Positions 48,620 to 57,821 of a stretch of DNA of 64,000 nucleotides are shown here, piece by piece (position 1 is the first letter of the stretch; each line of letters begins with the position of its first letter). The notes below the pieces were generated by a model that made no database searches, was not told the origin of the DNA, and saw only the letters and a program-made list of their open reading frames with translations. The stretch comes from Gynuella sunshinyii YC6258 (lineage in GTDB: Bacteria > Pseudomonadota > Gammaproteobacteria > Pseudomonadales > Natronospirillaceae), in assembly GCF_000940805.1 (NCBI RefSeq), contig NZ_CP007142.1:5680593-5744592 (forward strand), read 5' to 3'. Position numbers and translations under genes: made by a program.

Positions 48620-49453
48620 TCACCGGTTTGAGTTTAAGTATCCTCTTGCGGTGACCATCCAACGGTTTTCACTGCCTTTGTTTTCCTGAATATATTGATA
48701 AAAAACTTCATTGGCTTTGCTCATCTGTTCCAACTTCATCAGGCAATAACCCAGCAGATACAAGCGATAACTCTTGCCCTTTCGCCCAGTGCCGGTCAAA
48801 GCCTCAAGCGTTGGCAGTGCTTTGGCAAACTGCCCGGTGGCCAGGAACTGATAAGCATTCAAAATCTGGAAAGCCTGATTCTGTTTATCCTGAGCATCCA
48901 GCTCTTCATATTCATTGATGAAATGCACCCAGGAATGCGTCTTGATACGATGCCATAGTTGCAACCACTGCAAACGTTTGGATTCCGGAAAGCTTTGTAG
49001 TCCATCATCTATAAATATTCTGGAATCATGAAGTTCATCTTCCACCAGCATATCCTGAATCATGATGATGAGTTGCAGCTCGTCGCCGCGAGTACCCGGT
49101 AATGATTCTATCTCCACCAGATCCACTTCCGGGAAGTCCTTGCCGGGCTGGGCGTACTCACTGTCCATAGTGGATTCCGGTTCGGTATCTTCAATCGGTT
49201 CAGATAGAGCTTTGACCTGCGCTTTGAGCCGGGCCCGGATCTTCAAAGCGGCTTCCGCTCTGGGGATATGTAGCTCTTCGTTGGCTACACGCAATAAATC
49301 AGAATAATTAACCAACCCAAGTTCAACCAGTATCTGCCCAAGCAAACGCTCTTCGTGATTCTGCTTTTGAACGCGCAGGGCCTTTTCCAACTGCTGCTGA
49401 CTGATCAGCTTTCGGGCAACCAACAGACTGCCTAATTGCTGGTTGTTAACCAT
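48620..49453 (-). CDS. MshEN-like N-terminal domain + TPR-like protein
   Basis: A 277-residue protein. Residues 1 to about 75 (LGSLLVARKLISQQQLEKALRVQ ... LLGQILVELGLVNYSDLLRVA) match the N-terminal domain of type II secretion/type IV pilus ATPases (GspE/MshE N), a module that can bind c-di-GMP. A charged linker (about 80-130) leads to a helical C-terminal half with a TPR-like FAKALPTLEALTG ... YLLGYCLMKLEQMSKANEVF. No ATPase core is present, so this is an adaptor, not a secretion motor. It could be a c-di-GMP receptor, given the c-di-GMP genes nearby; this is inference. Confidence 0.7.
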   Translation of the reverse strand: MVNNQQLGSLLVARKLISQQQLEKALRVQKQNHEERLLGQILVELGLVNYSDLLRVANEELHIPRAEAALKIRARLKAQVKALSEPIEDTEPESTMDSEYAQPGKDFPEVDLVEIESLPGTRGDELQLIIMIQDMLVEDELHDSRIFIDDGLQSFPESKRLQWLQLWHRIKTHSWVHFINEYEELDAQDKQNQAFQILNAYQFLATGQFAKALPTLEALTGTGRKGKSYRLYLLGYCLMKLEQMSKANEVFYQYIQENKGSENRWMVTARGYLNSNR

Positions 49454-49966
49454 GGTATTTCCCCATATGTACGATACCGTATTGCATGCATATTCAAACG
49501 TCTGGCGTTCATGGCCGCTATATATTATTAAAGTCTATATACCATTAAAGCCTCAGAATCGACTAATGGGAAGTATTCATCCATTCGATGACTGGAGTGC
49601 TTACCCGTTCACATGCCTGACCGATGCCTCAAGAACATCCTCCACAGTACCAATCCACCCAAGACACCGGTTTCATAACGGACCCACATGGTATGTGTTT
49701 GCTATCTGTATTCTTGTTATTCTGAAATCATAATTGCAATAACCGCCATTATATCTTTATCGGTCATATTGTCCGCTACTTGACAAATTTCATGGCTATC
49801 GATTCCAACTTTTGTATCGGCTACATGGTTTATGATGCTTTATCGTCCTGATCTGATTTTCCACCTAAATCATCTCGAGTAGTCAGGCAGTCAAACATGC
49901 CACAGACATAGACACATTCATCACAATCCATCAACATCTGCCTGAATTATCAATACTGGGGTTTTT
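49454..49966. other. Intergenic region, nothing firm
   Basis: 513 bases between the divergent MshEN-like gene and trmL. Frames here are short, without good ribosome binding sites or family motifs. No RNA gene or long dyad was seen. It must contain promoters for both genes. Confidence 0.4.
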
Positions 49967-50449
49967 ATGTTACATGTGGTGTTATTCGAGCCGGAAATTC
50001 CACCAAATACCGGCAATATCATCCGTCTATGCGCCAATACGGGTGTACAGCTGCATTTGATTCATCCTCTTGGTTTTTCCATGGATGACAAACTGCTTCG
50101 ACGGGCGGGACTCGATTACCATGAGTATGCCTCAATTTGTAATCATGACGACTGGGCATCTTTCCAACGCAACTATGCAGAACAATGGCACGGCAACCCG
50201 AAACGCATCTTCGGTCTGACCACAAAAGCCACTCAATGGCACAGCCAGACAACCTTCCAGGATAATGATGCGCTGGTATTCGGTCCTGAAACCAGAGGGT
50301 TACCGGAAAGCATTCGTCATGAGTTGGGTATGACACAACTGTTGCGGCTACCCATGCGACAAAACAGTCGCAGTATGAATCTATCCAATGCAGTCGCAGT
50401 TATGGTCTATCATGTCTGGGGAGAACTTGGATATCCCGATGCAATATAG
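49967..50449 (+). CDS. trmL: tRNA (cytidine/uridine-34 2'-O)-methyltransferase TrmL
   Basis: A 160-residue SPOUT-class enzyme that 2'-O-methylates the wobble base of tRNA-Leu isoacceptors with S-adenosylmethionine. Motifs: [21 protein letters not shown] at the start, [21 protein letters not shown], the trefoil-knot motif [10 protein letters not shown], and [21 protein letters not shown]. Full length compared with E. coli TrmL (157). It is 114 bases upstream of the histidine kinase gene. Confidence 0.96.
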   Translation: MLHVVLFEPEIPPNTGNIIRLCANTGVQLHLIHPLGFSMDDKLLRRAGLDYHEYASICNHDDWASFQRNYAEQWHGNPKRIFGLTTKATQWHSQTTFQDNDALVFGPETRGLPESIRHELGMTQLLRLPMRQNSRSMNLSNAVAVMVYHVWGELGYPDAI

Positions 50450-50563
50450 CTATTATTTTTAATAGTCTCTGGTCAGCTCATTACTCAACATCACTTGTGA
50501 TGAAGCGCTATCGTAACAATGACCATAGGGATTACTCATTATCCTGCCAGCCTTGGAGTCGTG

Positions 50564-52189
50564 ATGAGATTGTTGGAATCCCGTCTTGCAAGACAATTGA
50601 TGTATCGGGTAATACTGATCCTCGTAATCATCGCATCGTCGGTGATTCTGTCAGAGTTTTATCTGATTTACCGGTTGCAAGTGGAGAATCAGCGTCAAAG
50701 CATCAACCAGATGATGCACACTCTGCAACCGATCCTGTCTCAGTCACTCTGGAATTTTGATGACGATGCAGTCAAGTCTCTGGCAGAAACCATGCTGATA
50801 AATCCTCACGTCTCTGGCGTCATCATCAGCGACGATACTCTGAATGTCATCGCCCAGCTTGGCGAGATCGACCCTCTGCGTAATATTTCTTTTGCCGAAG
50901 AAGGATTACAATCACAAAACAGCCGAATCATTTACTACAGCCGTATTATTTATACGGGTCTGAGATCCAAAGAAACCCTGATCGGCCATGTCGTTCTTGC
51001 CATTACCAATGAGGGAATCTGGGCAGGACTCATGCCGGCATTGAAAATACAGGCAGGTATTGGACTTTTGGCTCTGACACTTACCGGTTTTTTCTACTAC
51101 CGCATGCTGACTAATGACATCTCCAAACCCATCAGCAAGCTCAGCGAAGGTCTGGCTAACTATCGTGCCGGACAAATTCATCTGGATGATATCTCCATTA
51201 CCCACGATGGACTGCAGAACAACGAACTGTCTGATCTACTGCATCAATATCACCATCTGCTGGAGCGGCTAAGGGAACGGGAAAAACAAATCAGGGCGCA
51301 CAATAAGAACCTGGAGACAGAAGTACATCAGCGCACTGAAGAACTACTCATCACAAATAATCATTTGTTGGAATCACTGGAAAAACTGAAGCTCGCTCAG
51401 CAGGAATTGATCGAACAGGAACGATTGGCTTCTCTGGGTGAACTGGTCAGCGGTGTAGCACATGAAGTCAACACGCCTCTTGGAGTGGCAATCACTGCAA
51501 ACAGTTTTCTCTGGGAAGAAGTACAACAAGTCGCCGGACAACTCACTCAAAATGAACTGACCCGTACGCAAATGGACAGCTTCATGACGTCCGCCGAGGA
51601 ATCCTGTCAGATTCTCAGCGATAACCTGAAGCGCGCCGCAGAACTGATTGAAAGCTTTAAACAGGTGGCCGTCGACCAGACTCACGAAGAACTCAGAACA
51701 CTGCAAATGAACTCTTATATACGTACGCTGGTGCGTTCACTGCAGCCTCAAATGAAACGTTCACACGTCACGATCAAACTGGATCTGGATGAATCATTGA
51801 CCGTCACCACATATCCTGGAGCCATTGCCCAACTACTGACCAACCTGATTATGAACGCCTATATTCATGCCTATAATCAGGGACAGACAGCCGGTAACAT
51901 CGTTGTCTCCTGTCATCAAGTCAACAATCTGATTCAACTGCAGGTCCGAGATTTCGGCACAGGCATGGATGCCACCACCAAAGCTAAAGTCTACGAACCA
52001 TTTTTTACAACCCGCAGAAGTCAGGGTGGAACCGGTCTCGGCATGAACATCGCTTACAATCTGGTCACTCAGAAACTTCATGGCAAGATAGACGTTAAAA
52101 CCGAACCAGGCAAAGGCACTGCTTTTCTGATTACCTTTCCAAGTCAAGCAGAGATTCATCCTTCTGCAGAATCACTGAAACGCCACTAA
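50564..52189 (+). CDS. Membrane sensor histidine kinase (orphan)
   Basis: A kinase of about 541 residues. A first membrane helix (VILILVIIASSVILSEFYLIY), a periplasmic sensor of about 130 residues, a second helix (GLLALTLTGFFYY) and a HAMP-like linker (SKPISKLSEGLANY) precede a coiled coil. The phosphoacceptor segment is VSGVAHEVNTPLG. The ATPase domain has N box NLIMNAYIHAY, G1 DFGTGMD, F box YEPFFTT and G2 GGTGLGMNIAYN. The ATG at 50564 follows GGAG by five bases and is preferred to the frame start at 50519. No response regulator is adjacent. A terminator follows at 52206. Confidence 0.93.
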   Translation: MRLLESRLARQLMYRVILILVIIASSVILSEFYLIYRLQVENQRQSINQMMHTLQPILSQSLWNFDDDAVKSLAETMLINPHVSGVIISDDTLNVIAQLGEIDPLRNISFAEEGLQSQNSRIIYYSRIIYTGLRSKETLIGHVVLAITNEGIWAGLMPALKIQAGIGLLALTLTGFFYYRMLTNDISKPISKLSEGLANYRAGQIHLDDISITHDGLQNNELSDLLHQYHHLLERLREREKQIRAHNKNLETEVHQRTEELLITNNHLLESLEKLKLAQQELIEQERLASLGELVSGVAHEVNTPLGVAITANSFLWEEVQQVAGQLTQNELTRTQMDSFMTSAEESCQILSDNLKRAAELIESFKQVAVDQTHEELRTLQMNSYIRTLVRSLQPQMKRSHVTIKLDLDESLTVTTYPGAIAQLLTNLIMNAYIHAYNQGQTAGNIVVSCHQVNNLIQLQVRDFGTGMDATTKAKVYEPFFTTRRSQGGTGLGMNIAYNLVTQKLHGKIDVKTEPGKGTAFLITFPSQAEIHPSAESLKRH

Positions 52190-52205
52190 CAGGACATCCA
52201 TAAAA

Positions 52206-52229
52206 AAAGGAAGCAAGACTGCTTCCTTT
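52206..52229. terminator. Bidirectional terminator between histidine kinase gene and pflB
   Basis: Stem AAAGGAAGCA / TGCTTCCTTT with loop AGAC. On the plus strand it is followed by AAGTTTTT. On the minus strand it is followed by a T-run from the A's at 52202-52208, so it can terminate both convergent genes. A second hairpin CCCGGCAAC / GTTGCCGGG (52244-52265) lies between it and the pflB stop. Confidence 0.85.
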
Positions 52230-52275
52230 AAGTTTTTGATCAGCCCGGCAACCAGAGTTGCCGGGTAAACAGGAC

Positions 52276-54540
52276 TTACATCTGACCGTGGAATGTACGG
52301 CTGATTACGTCCTGCTGCTGCTCACGGGTCAGCTTGACAAAGTTGACCGCATAACCGGATACCCGAATGGTTAACTGTGGATATTCTTCCGGGTGTTCCA
52401 TGGCATCCAACAGCATCTCCCGGTTCAGCACGTTCACGTTGACATGGTGACCTGTGGCATTGAAATAACCATCCAGAACACTGCTCAGGTTTTTCACCTG
52501 GGCCTGGCGCTCTTTACCAAGAGCAGCCGGTACCATGCTCATGGTGTAACTGATGCCGTCCTCGGCGTGCTCATATGGCAGTTTGGCCACAGACAACAGT
52601 GATGCCAATGCACCTTTGGTATCACGACCATGCATCGGGTTGGCACCCGGGGCGAATGGTTCGCCGGCCTTACGGCCATCTGGTGTTGAACCGGTTTTCT
52701 TACCATAAACAACGTTGGAAGTAATAGTCAGCACACTTTGAGTGGGCTTGGCATTCCGGTAGGTTGGGTTTTCACGAACGTAATCCATGAACTTCTCTAC
52801 CAGAGTCGCTGCAATACTGTCCACCCGCTCATCATTGTTACCAAATTTCGGAAAATCGCCTTCAGTAACATAATCAACCACCAGACCGGCTTCATTTTTA
52901 ACAGGTTTCACGGTGGCGTATTTGATGGCACTCAAACTATCGGCGGCAATTGAAAGTCCGGCGATACCACAAGCCATGGTTCTCAGCACATCACGATCAT
53001 GCAGAGCCATCAGCGCTGATTCGTAAGAATACTTGTCATGCATATAGTGAATGATATTCAGGGCATTCACGTAGGTAGTGGCCAACCACTTCATGTAGTA
53101 ATCAAAGCGTTCCACCACTTTGTCATACTCCAGCACTTCGGCATCCATAACGGCCATTTCAGGACCGACCTGGGCACCGGACTTCTCATCGCGGCCACCA
53201 TTGATTGCATACAACATGGTTTTCGCCAGGTTGGCCCGGGCACCAAAGAACTGCATCTGCTTACCAATGGCCATGGCCGATACACAGCAGGCAATGCCAT
53301 AATCGTCACCAAATTTGTCGCGCATCAGGTCATCACTTTCATACTGGATGGATGACGTATCGATACTGACTTTGGAACAGAACTGTTTAAATCCATCAGG
53401 CAACTGATTGGTCCACAGGACTGTCAGATTGGGTTCAGGCGCCGCCCCCAGGTTATACAGAGTATGCAGGAAGCGGAAACTGTTTTTGGTCACCAGAGAA
53501 CGGCCGTCCAATCCCATGCCACCAATGGATTCGGTTACCCAGGTTGGATCACCAGAGAACAATTCATCATACTCAGGGGTTCTGAGGAACCGTACCATAC
53601 GGAGCTTGATGACCAGGTCATCAATTAATTCCTGGGCCAGCTCTTCAGTCAGAACACCACTTTTCAGATCGCGCTCAATAAAAATATCCAGGAAGGTGGA
53701 CACACGACCAAAGCTCATTGCCGCACCATTCTGACTTTTCACTGCGGCCAGATACGCAAAATAAGTCCACTGTACGGCTTCGGTTGCATTTTTGGCTGGT
53801 TTGCTGATATCAAAGCCATAGCTCTGTGCCATCACTTTCATTTCCTGCAGAGCTTTGATCTGCTCGCTCAGCTCTTCTCTCAGGCGAATGGTATCTTCAT
53901 CCATATTCACAGGAGTAGTTGCTGCTTTTTCAGCCTTTTTCCCTTCAATCAGACGATCGATGCCGTACAACGCTACCCGACGGTAATCACCGATAATACG
54001 GCCACGGCCATAGGCATCGGGTAAGCCGGTAATAACGCCCACCTTACGACAGGCCAGAATTTCCGGAGTATAGGCATCGAATACACCCTGGTTATGGGTT
54101 TTGCGATGAGCATAGAAAAATGCTTTAGTGGCCGGATCCAATTCGCGACCATAAACCTCACAACTACCCTCAACCATACGAATACCACCATATGGCATGA
54201 TAGCGCGCTTGAGAGGCTTATCAGTTTGCAAACCAACGATCTTTTCCAATGACTGGTCAATATAACCGGCCGGGTGAGAAGTAATGGTGGCTGGATTATC
54301 CACATCAAAATCCAACGGACCACCCAAACGGTTTTCTTCTTTCATGAGCTCCATGACTTGTGCCCAGACTTTCTGGGTGCGATCAGTGGCGGCAGCCAGA
54401 AATTGATCATCGCCGTCATAAGGAGCGTAATTTAACTGAATGAAATCACGGACATTGATTTCCTGCTGCCAAGGTCCTGCCACAAAGCCTTCCCAGGCTT
54501 CTTTAGCACCTACACCTGCGGCAAAATCATCTGTATACAT
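52276..54540 (-). CDS. pflB: Formate C-acetyltransferase (pyruvate formate-lyase)
   Basis: A 754-residue glycyl-radical enzyme splitting pyruvate to acetyl-CoA and formate under anaerobiosis. Active-site cysteines are in [11 protein letters not shown] and the radical glycine is in [19 protein letters not shown] near the C-terminus. [11 protein letters not shown]-like start and [22 protein letters not shown] are typical. Of two ATGs (54546, 54540) the second is chosen because GAGGAG lies six bases before it but directly abuts the first. Upstream lie FNR-like and HexR-like sites. The activating enzyme gene pflA and a focA transporter gene are not adjacent, which is unusual. Confidence 0.96.
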   Translation of the reverse strand: MYTDDFAAGVGAKEAWEGFVAGPWQQEINVRDFIQLNYAPYDGDDQFLAAATDRTQKVWAQVMELMKEENRLGGPLDFDVDNPATITSHPAGYIDQSLEKIVGLQTDKPLKRAIMPYGGIRMVEGSCEVYGRELDPATKAFFYAHRKTHNQGVFDAYTPEILACRKVGVITGLPDAYGRGRIIGDYRRVALYGIDRLIEGKKAEKAATTPVNMDEDTIRLREELSEQIKALQEMKVMAQSYGFDISKPAKNATEAVQWTYFAYLAAVKSQNGAAMSFGRVSTFLDIFIERDLKSGVLTEELAQELIDDLVIKLRMVRFLRTPEYDELFSGDPTWVTESIGGMGLDGRSLVTKNSFRFLHTLYNLGAAPEPNLTVLWTNQLPDGFKQFCSKVSIDTSSIQYESDDLMRDKFGDDYGIACCVSAMAIGKQMQFFGARANLAKTMLYAINGGRDEKSGAQVGPEMAVMDAEVLEYDKVVERFDYYMKWLATTYVNALNIIHYMHDKYSYESALMALHDRDVLRTMACGIAGLSIAADSLSAIKYATVKPVKNEAGLVVDYVTEGDFPKFGNNDERVDSIAATLVEKFMDYVRENPTYRNAKPTQSVLTITSNVVYGKKTGSTPDGRKAGEPFAPGANPMHGRDTKGALASLLSVAKLPYEHAEDGISYTMSMVPAALGKERQAQVKNLSSVLDGYFNATGHHVNVNVLNREMLLDAMEHPEEYPQLTIRVSGYAVNFVKLTREQQQDVISRTFHGQM

Positions 54541-54712
54541 GAACATCTCCTCGGGAAATATTTATAAAAAAAACGGGTAAAAAAAGGAGAGTCCGGGTCG
54601 AGTCAGCAGTTAGGTGGAACATGAAAGCCGAGCCTCGAAGAGCGATACATTCCTGAACATACGTTACATACTATTCAATAACAGTCGGACAGGCTGGAAC
54701 GAACTCTCCTGA

Positions 54713-54733
54713 TTGATCAGACCATCTGATCAA
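54713..54733. promoter_or_regulatory. Dyad upstream of pflB
   Basis: TTGATCAG-ACCAT-CTGATCAA: perfect 8-base arms about 170 bases upstream of pflB. Its TTGAT/ATCAA ends resemble FNR half sites but the spacing is wrong for a single FNR box. It could be an operator or a short hairpin. Confidence 0.4.
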
Positions 54734-54772
54734 CTTACATCAGGAAGATTAGACCTTAGTCGGCATTTCGAA

Positions 54773-54786
54773 TTGACACAGATCAC
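54773..54786 (-). promoter_or_regulatory. FNR/ANR-like box upstream of pflB
   Basis: TTGAC-ACAG-ATCAC matches the FNR consensus TTGAT-N4-ATCAA at 8 of 10 fixed positions. Oxygen-responsive activation of pflB by FNR is well known, so position and target fit. The distance to the start (about 230 bases) implies a long 5' leader. Confidence 0.5.
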
Positions 54787-54801
54787 CCACACAATCAATT
54801 T

Positions 54802-54816
54802 TGTAATAAAATTACG
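54802..54816. promoter_or_regulatory. HexR-like box 1
   Basis: TGTAATAAAATTACG, 14 of 15 bases of the palindrome TGTAAT-N3-ATTACA known for the RpiR-family central-carbon regulator HexR in gammaproteobacteria. Located 262 bases upstream of pflB. Confidence 0.55.
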
Positions 54817-54854
54817 TTTTTTATTGGCCAGCCCCACCCATAGTTTTCCTGTGC

Positions 54855-54954
54855 GCGAAATTACGCAAAACCCCCTTAAAAACAGGGGTTTCAGAGTGCC
54901 AGCGAATGAACATTCGCTACTGAAAACAATCCGTTGTTAGCGAAATTACGCAAA
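54855..54954. repeat. Direct repeat GCGAAATTACGCAAA, two identical 15-base copies
   Basis: Copies at 54855-54869 and 54940-54954, spaced 85 bases apart. Each contains the near-palindrome GCGAAATTACGC. Between them is a hairpin AGCGAAT / ATTCGCT (54901-54918). They may be binding sites for an unidentified regulator of pflB or of the decayed gene to the right. Confidence 0.55.
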
Positions 54955-54963
54955 TAATAGCCC

Positions 54964-54995
54964 TTGACATTCGTCATTTTTGTAATTTTATTACA
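54964..54995 (+). promoter_or_regulatory. Rightward promoter overlapped by HexR-like box 2
   Basis: TTGACA (54964-54969) with a weak -10 (TTTATT, 17-base spacing) points towards the decayed gene at 55068. TGTAATTTTATTACA (54981-54995) is a perfect HexR-type palindrome covering the -10, as a repressor site would. Confidence 0.5.
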
Positions 54996-55067
54996 ATTTT
55001 ATTATTGCGGTGGCAGTGATGCAGATCTGCTATCGTTAGTACCGCACCATGACCAGGAAACCGAAGT

Positions 55068-55471
55068 TTGTCGATCCTTACCCTGATACTGTTCTCTGCT
55101 CTGCCAACCTACGCCAGCTCTCAACCAGTTGATCAAATTACCCAGCCACTACAATGGGCCAGTGATACATTTGCTATGTCGGAGTTGTGCTCTCCGCTCT
55201 AACTGATATTTATCAGCTCGGTTTCGATGAAAATACTGCCTGGAAATTCTATGGCGGCAACATGACAGACTATAATAATGGGAGTCAGCAATAGTGACCT
55301 CAGACTGAATATGCCACCAGGGGTAGCACAACTCTGCAGAGGTCTTTTTCAAACGAGTTTGAACCCGGTCAACATAATCGGGTTGTTTCCGGTAAGCTAA
55401 AAGCCCACAAGTCAGTCAACGGCATTATCACCATAGACAACGAGATCCTGTCTGCCGGGGACACATTCTAA
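55068..55471 (+). pseudogene. Decayed exported-protein gene
   Basis: From a TTG at 55068, with AGGA upstream, the frame gives a signal-peptide-like LSILTLILFSALPTYASS, then QPVDQITQPLQWASDTFAM, and stops at 55200. A second frame, open from about 55157, reads YVGVVLSALTDIYQLGFDEN and TAWKFYGGNMTDYNNGSQQ. It is interrupted by adjacent TAG and TGA (55292-55297), then continues in the same frame through RSFSNEFEPGQHNRVVSG and SVNGIITIDNEILSAGDTF to a TAA at 55469. The residue composition in all parts looks coding. This suggests one secreted protein of about 130 residues broken by a frameshift near 55160-55180 and two stops. The family was not recognised. Confidence 0.45.
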
Positions 55472-55491
55472 CCGCCCCCTTTCACTCTCTG

Positions 55492-55515
55492 CCGGCAGGC
55501 TTTCAAGCCTGCCGG
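55492..55515. terminator. GC-rich hairpin between decayed gene and PuuB-like gene
   Basis: CCGGCAGGCTT / AAGCCTGCCGG with a very short loop, 20 bases after the last stop of the decayed gene and 9 bases beyond the end of the convergent oxidoreductase gene. Probably a shared terminator. Confidence 0.7.
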
Positions 55516-55524
55516 TTATCCTCA

Positions 55525-56823
55525 CTAAAACAAGTCCACAAACCGGTAATACATCATCCCCAACGCCAACAGGGGCGAGCGCAGTAATGGTCCGCCAGGA
55601 AATTTCATATGCCGAACCCGTTCAAACACTTCGATCCGGTTGCTTTCAAGACAAATACATTCAGCCATCAGCTGCGCTGCAATATGAGAAGCGGCGACCC
55701 CATGACCGGCATAAGCCTGGGCATAATAAATATTGGGACGCAAACGTCCTATTTGCGGTAAACGGTTAGCCCCGATGCCAAGCATTCCTCCCCATTCGTA
55801 ATCAATCTTCACATCCTTCAGCCATGGAAACAAACGCACCATACGGGGCTGAATTATGGCTCTGATCGATTTGGGGTCACGACCGGAATAGGTGCAGCGG
55901 CCGCCAAACAACAACCGGTTGTCAGCGCTTAAACGATAGTAATCCAGGGCAACATTCTGATCACAGACTGCTGTGTTCTGAGGCAGAATACGCTTGCACT
56001 GTTCATCACTCAGAGGCTCTGTGGCGACGATATATGTTCCGGTTGGCAGCACTCTTGAATCCAGCTCCGGGTGCAGACCACTCACATAGCCGTTGGCGCA
56101 GATCACCAGTTGACTGGCACTGACAATCCCCTTCTCCGTGTGGACCCGGATCCGCTCTCCCTCCTCGATACGAATAACGGGACTATCCTCGAAAATCTGC
56201 ACCCCCATGGCTGCCGCTGCAGCCGCCTCTCCAGCAATCAGATTCAACGGATGTAAATGCACCCCTCCCCGATCCAGCAAGCCGCCCATATAGGCATCGG
56301 CCCCCACTACCTCGCGTATTCTATCTGCCGGGAGCAACTCTACGTCGTATTGATAACCGACTGACTTCAGCCATTCATAATCCTTGCTGAAATCTCTCAT
56401 GTGACGGGGTTTGGTCGCCAGATCACAACTCCCCCGCTGAACATCACAGTCAATACTGAAACGCTGGATACGATCCAGTACCACATCTACAGCCTCCAGC
56501 CCCATTCTGGCAATGGTATCCACGCCTTGTTCACCGATCTGGTTGCGAAACTGCTCCAGATCATGCCCAATGCCCCTAAGGACTTGCCCACCATTACGAC
56601 CCGAAGCTCCCCAACCAACCTTCCTCGCCTCCAGCACAGCCACGGATCTGCCTCTGTCCGCCAACTCAATGGCCGTGTTAATGCCACTGAAGCCGGCTCC
56701 GATCACACAGGTATCCACATCAATAGAATGCTGCAACAATGGATAACTTTGCGGATAACGAAGCGTGGCAAAATAATAAGAGTCAGGGTGTTGATTACCG
56801 TGAATGGAAGGATTCAGATACAT
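55525..56823 (-). CDS. FAD-dependent amine/amino-acid oxidoreductase (PuuB-like, DAO family)
   Basis: A 432-residue flavoprotein. The dinucleotide-binding motif is DTCVIGAGFSGINTAIELAD with the acidic ribose-binding end VLEA, followed by GWGASGRNGGQVLRGIG, a signature of the gamma-glutamylputrescine oxidase (PuuB)/OrdL group. The C-terminal FAD contacts are in YAQAYAGHGVAASHIAAQL. It likely oxidises a secondary or primary amine with O2. Putrescine use is possible, but no other puu gene is nearby. It is divergent from the HAD hydrolase gene. Confidence 0.88.
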   Translation of the reverse strand: MYLNPSIHGNQHPDSYYFATLRYPQSYPLLQHSIDVDTCVIGAGFSGINTAIELADRGRSVAVLEARKVGWGASGRNGGQVLRGIGHDLEQFRNQIGEQGVDTIARMGLEAVDVVLDRIQRFSIDCDVQRGSCDLATKPRHMRDFSKDYEWLKSVGYQYDVELLPADRIREVVGADAYMGGLLDRGGVHLHPLNLIAGEAAAAAAMGVQIFEDSPVIRIEEGERIRVHTEKGIVSASQLVICANGYVSGLHPELDSRVLPTGTYIVATEPLSDEQCKRILPQNTAVCDQNVALDYYRLSADNRLLFGGRCTYSGRDPKSIRAIIQPRMVRLFPWLKDVKIDYEWGGMLGIGANRLPQIGRLRPNIYYAQAYAGHGVAASHIAAQLMAECICLESNRIEVFERVRHMKFPGGPLLRSPLLALGMMYYRFVDLF

Positions 56824-56962
56824 ATAAAAACCTGCTGTATAGATTTGCCGGGAATTTTTGACACAGCTCTATGCCGCTTGCAAGCAGCATGTTACATTCC
56901 CGACTTCATTGCTGCTTATCAGCTGCGATGATTACTCCTTTCCCATAGAGAAAACTGTCACT

Positions 56963-57577
56963 GTGAATTTTGATCTTTTCCAAACCTATGACGCTCTGAT
57001 CTTCGATATGGACGGCACCCTGGTTGAAAGCGGACCGCTGCACGAAGAAGCCTGGACGCGCACCCTCAAAGAATTCGGATTACCCATCATAAAACCATTG
57101 ATGCGGGCTCTGTGTGGCGTGCCTACCAAAGAAACTCTGGAAATCATCGCCCAAAAGACCAATACGCCTCTGCGCACCAGTGTCACAGAAATGAATGATT
57201 TCAAAGAAGCCATTGCCAAATCCCTGATGCACGATTACGTCAAGCCCACACCCATTGCTGATATTGCCCGTCATTTTTACGGCAAAAAGCCCATGGCAGT
57301 CGGCACTGGCGCCTACACGGAAGAGGCAAAGGCGATACTGACAATATGTGGCCTCGAACATCTGTTTAATGCCATTGTCGGTGCCGATCAGGTTACCAAT
57401 CCCAAACCCGCACCGGATGTTTTTTTACGGGGTGCCGAACTGACCGGGACAGCACCCGAAAAATGCGCGGTTTTTGAAGATGCAGAGCTGGGCCTGCAGG
57501 CCGCCAGAGCTGCGAATATGGCCGCTTATGACGTACATGAACACTTTGGTTATGTGAACGAATACTTTCTCGACTAA
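56963..57577 (+). CDS. HAD-superfamily phosphatase (YqaB/beta-phosphoglucomutase-like)
   Basis: A hydrolase of about 204 residues. HAD motif I is DALIFDMDGTLVESGPLHEEAW, motif II Thr is in MAVGTGAYT, motif III Lys is in NPKPAPDVF and motif IV acidic residues are in CAVFEDAELGLQAAR. The GTG at 56963 gives a length close to E. coli YqaB. Upstream codons to 56858 are open but lack family likeness. The substrate is probably a sugar phosphate such as fructose-1-phosphate. Confidence 0.87.
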   Translation: MNFDLFQTYDALIFDMDGTLVESGPLHEEAWTRTLKEFGLPIIKPLMRALCGVPTKETLEIIAQKTNTPLRTSVTEMNDFKEAIAKSLMHDYVKPTPIADIARHFYGKKPMAVGTGAYTEEAKAILTICGLEHLFNAIVGADQVTNPKPAPDVFLRGAELTGTAPEKCAVFEDAELGLQAARAANMAAYDVHEHFGYVNEYFLD

Positions 57578-57821
57578 AACCGATAAGTCTATTCACAAAA
57601 CGTTTGCCGCATCAGAGCAAGGATGCGTTTTTGCCCGAAACAGTCATTTCCTTCATGCTTCTACTTCTTAAGTAGCACTTTATTCCGTCATTTCTGACTT
57701 GCACCAACAATCAACCTGAAGGTAAGGTGAAGTCTGGCGCGTTATGCAAACCGATATCTGTTGTCGGCATTTCCTGCGTCCCTATAAAACAACAACAAAA
57801 ATGCATAGAAGGTATTTAGGT

